Shown here: piece by piece, positions 61,705-64,000 of the stretch
Layout: each line of letters starts with the position of its first letter
How positions within the stretch are numbered: the first letter of the stretch is position 1
Source: Croceibacterium aestuarii
GTDB lineage: Bacteria > Pseudomonadota > Alphaproteobacteria > Sphingomonadales > Sphingomonadaceae
Direction of reading: 5' to 3'
Length of the DNA: 64,000 bases
NCBI RefSeq assembly: GCF_030657335.1
Contig: NZ_CP131039.1
Coordinates: 620,001 to 684,000, forward strand
The notes under the pieces: generated by a model
What the model was told of the DNA's origin: nothing
Databases searched by the model: none
What the model saw: only the letters and a program-made list of their open reading frames with translations
Program-made: the position numbers and the translations under genes

Positions 61705-62478
61705 TCAGTCGCCGATTTCGACCCACACCGGGGCGTGATCGCTGGCTCTTTCGCGGCCCCGATATTCCTTGTCGACACCGGCGGCGACTAGACGGTCGGC
61801 GGCCTCGGGCGAGAGGAGCAGGTGATCGATGCGAAAGCCGTGATCGCGTTGCCACGCGCCGGCCTGGTAGTCCCAGAAGGTCCATACACCGCCGCGCGGG
61901 TTGAGCGTGGCGATCGCGTCGGTCCAGCCGTCGGCGAGAATGCGCGCGTAAGCATTGCGCGATTGGGGCTGCATCAGCGCGTCGCTGGCCATGGCCGCCA
62001 CCGACCAGACGTCGCGATCCTCGGGAATGACGTTGAAATCGCCGACCACCACGGTCGGTAGCTCCCGCGCGAGCAGTTCGCGCAAGCGAACGCGCAGGCG
62101 CTCCATCCAGGCGAGCTTGTAGTCGAACTTGGGCCCGGGCTGCGGATTGCCGTTGGGCAGATACAGGTTGACGATTCGCACGCCCTTGACGTCGCACTCG
62201 ATGAACCGCGCCTGCTCGTCGTCGGGATCGCCCGGTAGGCCCTTCACGACTTCGGCCGGGTCCTGGCCGTCGGCGAGAATGGCAACGCCGTTGAAGCCCT
62301 TTTGGCCGTGCCAGATCGCGCGATAGCCGATCTTTTCGAATTCCTCGGCCGGAAAGCCCTCGTCCTGGCTCTTGATCTCCTGAAGGCAGGCGACAGCCGG
62401 TCGGGTCTCCTCGAGCCACTCGATCAGGCGCGGTAGCCGCGCCTTGACGCCGTTGATGTTGAAGGATGCAATCCGCAT
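61705..62478 (-). CDS. xthA: Exodeoxyribonuclease III (XthA)
   Basis: AP endonuclease and 3'-5' exonuclease for base excision repair. 257 residues: MRIASFNINGVKARLPRLIEWL, LQEIKSQDEGFPAEEF, VVVGDFNVIPEDRDVW, and SDHAPVWVEIGD with the catalytic D and H. The start MRIASFNING is certain by family. Confidence 0.95.
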   Translation of the reverse strand: MRIASFNINGVKARLPRLIEWLEETRPAVACLQEIKSQDEGFPAEEFEKIGYRAIWHGQKGFNGVAILADGQDPAEVVKGLPGDPDDEQARFIECDVKGVRIVNLYLPNGNPQPGPKFDYKLAWMERLRVRLRELLARELPTVVVGDFNVIPEDRDVWSVAAMASDALMQPQSRNAYARILADGWTDAIATLNPRGGVWTFWDYQAGAWQRDHGFRIDHLLLSPEAADRLVAAGVDKEYRGRERASDHAPVWVEIGD

Positions 62479-62488
62479 CCGCCGAACC

Positions 62489-62815
62489 TTAGATGCCGAA
62501 GCTGGAACCGCAACCGCAACCGGCGGCAGCATTGGGATTTTCGACCTTGAATGCCGCTCCGCCAAGCGACTCGACGAAATCGACCACGCTGCCGGCGACG
62601 AGGTCGAGACTGACCGGGTCGACCACGAGCCGCACGCCATCGGTCTCGCTGACCGCATCGTCGCTCGCGGTTATTTCGGCTAGATCGAACTTGTATTGGA
62701 AGCCGGAGCAGCCGCCGCCTTCGACCGAAAGCCGCAGGACGGCCGGCTTGCCTTGCCGCTGGGCGATCCACTCGACACGCCGGGCGGCTGCGGGAGTCAG
62801 GGAAATACTGCTCAT
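62489..62815 (-). CDS. erpA: Iron-sulfur cluster insertion protein ErpA
   Basis: A 108-residue A-type Fe-S carrier. The three ligands are C36 (GGGCSGFQY) and C100, C102 (GCGCGSSF). It probably delivers clusters to respiratory or isoprenoid enzymes. Starts 31 bp after the CBS protein stop and ends 10 bp before xthA. Confidence 0.9.
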   Translation of the reverse strand: MSSISLTPAAARRVEWIAQRQGKPAVLRLSVEGGGCSGFQYKFDLAEITASDDAVSETDGVRLVVDPVSLDLVAGSVVDFVESLGGAAFKVENPNAAAGCGCGSSFGI

Positions 62816-62846
62816 GCCTGCGATGTAGGGGGCGCGGGGTGCAGTC

Positions 62847-63278
62847 TCAAGCAGTCTGGATATATTGCCGCATCTGTTCCGCCTCGGCCGTTATTTCGTC
62901 GAGGCGGCCTTTGACGATGTCTCCGATGGAGATGAACCCGATCATTCGACCCTCGTCCATCACCGGCAGGTGGCGGATGCGGCGCCGCGTCATCAGCGCC
63001 AGCGCCTCGTGGGCAGTGGCCGACGGGGGAATCGTTACGGCCGGCGCGGTCATAACTTCGCCGACTTCCCGTTCGAGGCAGAACGCGCCTTCGTCGGCCA
63101 GGCGGTAGAGCACGTCGCGCTCCGAAAAGATGCCGGCCACCTGCCCCGCGCGAATGACCGGGAGGGCGCCGATGCGCCGTTCGGCAAGGAGCTTGACCGC
63201 ATCGCGGACACGGTCGCCGGCCGAACAGCTCACGATGTCGGACGGGTCGCGCCGAACAATCAGATTGGCAATGTCCAT
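62847..63278 (-). CDS. CBS domain protein
   Basis: A 143-residue protein with two CBS domains: AVKLLAERRIGALPVIRAGQVAGIFSERDVL and ALALMTRRRIRHLPVMDEGRMIGFISIGDIVK. Such stand-alone pairs bind adenosyl compounds and modulate partner proteins. The start MDIANLIVRRDP has AGAGGA upstream. Confidence 0.9.
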   Translation of the reverse strand: MDIANLIVRRDPSDIVSCSAGDRVRDAVKLLAERRIGALPVIRAGQVAGIFSERDVLYRLADEGAFCLEREVGEVMTAPAVTIPPSATAHEALALMTRRRIRHLPVMDEGRMIGFISIGDIVKGRLDEITAEAEQMRQYIQTA

Positions 63279-63396
63279 GGCAATGTTCCTCTTCCCGCGT
63301 TCCAGTATGCCACAGGACGACGGAACGCGCGAATCCTGCAACGGGACGAGAAACAGGGGCGTTGATTGAAGCGTCAGACAAGAGCATCAGGCGCGC

Positions 63397-63678
63397 ATGG
63401 CCAAACCATCCCCCCTCGACCAACCCGAGAACGCCGCCCACGCCTGGGCCCGCTATCGCCGCCTGATGCGCTGGATGGCGATGTTCACGCTCACAGTCGT
63501 CGTGCTGGTTCTCGGGTTTCTGCGCTGGGAGGTCGGACCCTCGCCCATCCATTTCTATATCGCCACGGGTCTCGGGATCGGCGCGGCGATGATGCTGATG
63601 GCGGCTCTGATGGGCCTCGTCTTTCTATCCAGCGGAACGGGACACGACGAATCGGTATCCGACCTCGAGGATAAATAG
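63397..63678 (+). CDS. Small membrane protein of unknown function
   Basis: A 93-residue protein with two predicted transmembrane helices (MAMFTLTVVVLVLGFL and ATGLGIGAAMMLMAALMGLVFL) and a short acidic C-terminus. Similar small proteins occur in sphingomonads next to the ferredoxin below. Convergent with that ferredoxin gene through a shared hairpin. Confidence 0.78.
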   Translation: MAKPSPLDQPENAAHAWARYRRLMRWMAMFTLTVVVLVLGFLRWEVGPSPIHFYIATGLGIGAAMMLMAALMGLVFLSSGTGHDESVSDLEDK

Positions 63679-63697
63679 CGCCGGAGGGCGCGCTATT
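63674..63697. terminator. Bidirectional hairpin between convergent genes
   Basis: An eight-pair AATAGCGC/GCGCTATT stem with an eight-base loop, overlapping both gene ends. No T-run, but a plausible transcription end. Confidence 0.6.
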
Positions 63698-64000
63698 CGG
63701 CGGGACGAAGCCGGTAATCCTCGACCGGGACGCCGCCGATCAGGTGCTCCTGGATTATTCGTTCGAGCACCTCCTCGGTGCAGGAATGGTACCAGACGCG
63801 GTCGGGCCAGACGACGGCGATCGGGCCCGCGGTGCAGATCTGCAGACAGTCGGCCTTGGTCCGCTGTACGCCGCCGCCCGATTCCCGCGTGGGCCCGGCG
63901 AGCCCGAGTTCCTTGAGGCGCCGCTTGAGATACTTCCAGGCTCGCTCGCCGACGTCGCGCCGGCAGCATTCCTGCTTTTCCGACATTCCGCAGAGGAAGA
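63693..64000 (-). CDS. (2Fe-2S) thioredoxin-like ferredoxin, 5' end beyond window
   Basis: The visible part has [14 protein letters not shown] at the N-terminal side and [17 protein letters not shown], giving the cysteines of a thioredoxin-like 2Fe-2S ferredoxin. An internal ATG at 63986 could look like the start, but the frame continues upstream as FLCG to the window edge, with a needed cysteine, so the true start is outside. It ends in the shared hairpin. Confidence 0.85.
   Translation of the reverse strand, partial: FLCGMSEKQECCRRDVGERAWKYLKRRLKELGLAGPTRESGGGVQRTKADCLQICTAGPIAVVWPDRVWYHSCTEEVLERIIQEHLIGGVPVEDYRLRPAE

Noticed and set aside
1-64000. CRISPR array, prophage, insertion sequence, tRNA or rRNA
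   Set aside because: No regularly spaced repeats, transposase or phage structural genes, and no recognisable RNA genes were seen on either strand.

Overview
The window is about 64 kb of a GC-rich chromosome from an alphaproteobacterium. The best fit is the order Sphingomonadales, probably the Erythrobacteraceae/Sphingomonadaceae. The reasons are the gene order hemE / PPSR-family regulator / maf / aroE / coaE / dnaQ on one side and rho / mnmE / mnmG / rsmG / parA / parB on the other, the presence of TrcR, CarD, DUF1192, DUF6489 and DUF1491 proteins, and a Mg-type HemB. All genes look like chromosomal core or lineage-typical genes. I see no prophage, insertion sequence, CRISPR array, tRNA or rRNA.

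Layout. Positions 1-5.9 kb: nadD (cut by the window edge), two tandem aldo/keto reductases and proA on the minus strand, then an M23 peptidase overlapping a bactofilin on the plus strand. 5.9-12.4 kb (minus): trcR, a glycosyltransferase and LpxH-like phosphatase pair, and a tight four-gene redox operon (quinone oxidoreductase, secreted protein, LLM flavin oxidoreductase, GST). 12.5-21 kb (plus): DUF1192, clpA, an M1 peptidase, a ligase-associated exonuclease with its ATP-dependent ligase separated by a hairpin-rich repeat, and a SulP transporter. 21-25.7 kb (minus): DUF167, gamma carbonic anhydrase, two GNAT enzymes, hemB and a second M23 peptidase. 25.8-33 kb (plus): SUV3-like helicase, S4 protein, FdxA, YihY, CarD, two GIN-domain proteins and a lipoprotein. 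33-39.3 kb: mixed strands with tsaC, an arylsulfotransferase-like protein, a DUF815 ATPase, a sugar dehydrogenase, a free methionine sulfoxide reductase and a glycine-zipper protein.

39.3-43.6 kb (minus) holds a compact chaperone-usher locus: a DUF4402 pilin-like protein, a strong hairpin terminator, a periplasmic chaperone, and an outer-membrane usher with a carboxypeptidase-regulatory-like C-terminus. It is the most interesting accessory system here.

43.8-64 kb is the origin-proximal region. Leftward genes run parB, parA, rsmG, mnmG, mnmE, DUF6489, then (past a dienelactone hydrolase and glutamate-synthase-like pair) rho, hemJ and hemE. Rightward genes are the PPSR-family regulator, maf, aroE, coaE, dnaQ, hpf, ptsN and others. 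The roughly 300-bp gap between hemE and the PPSR gene is the position of the replication origin in Caulobacter. Here it has an AT-rich patch, DnaA-box-like sequences and transcription diverging on both sides, so it is a good oriC candidate. Three parS-like palindromes lie 7-10 kb away, in or beside rsmG and mnmG. The right end has xthA, erpA, a CBS protein and a 2Fe-2S ferredoxin that runs off the window.
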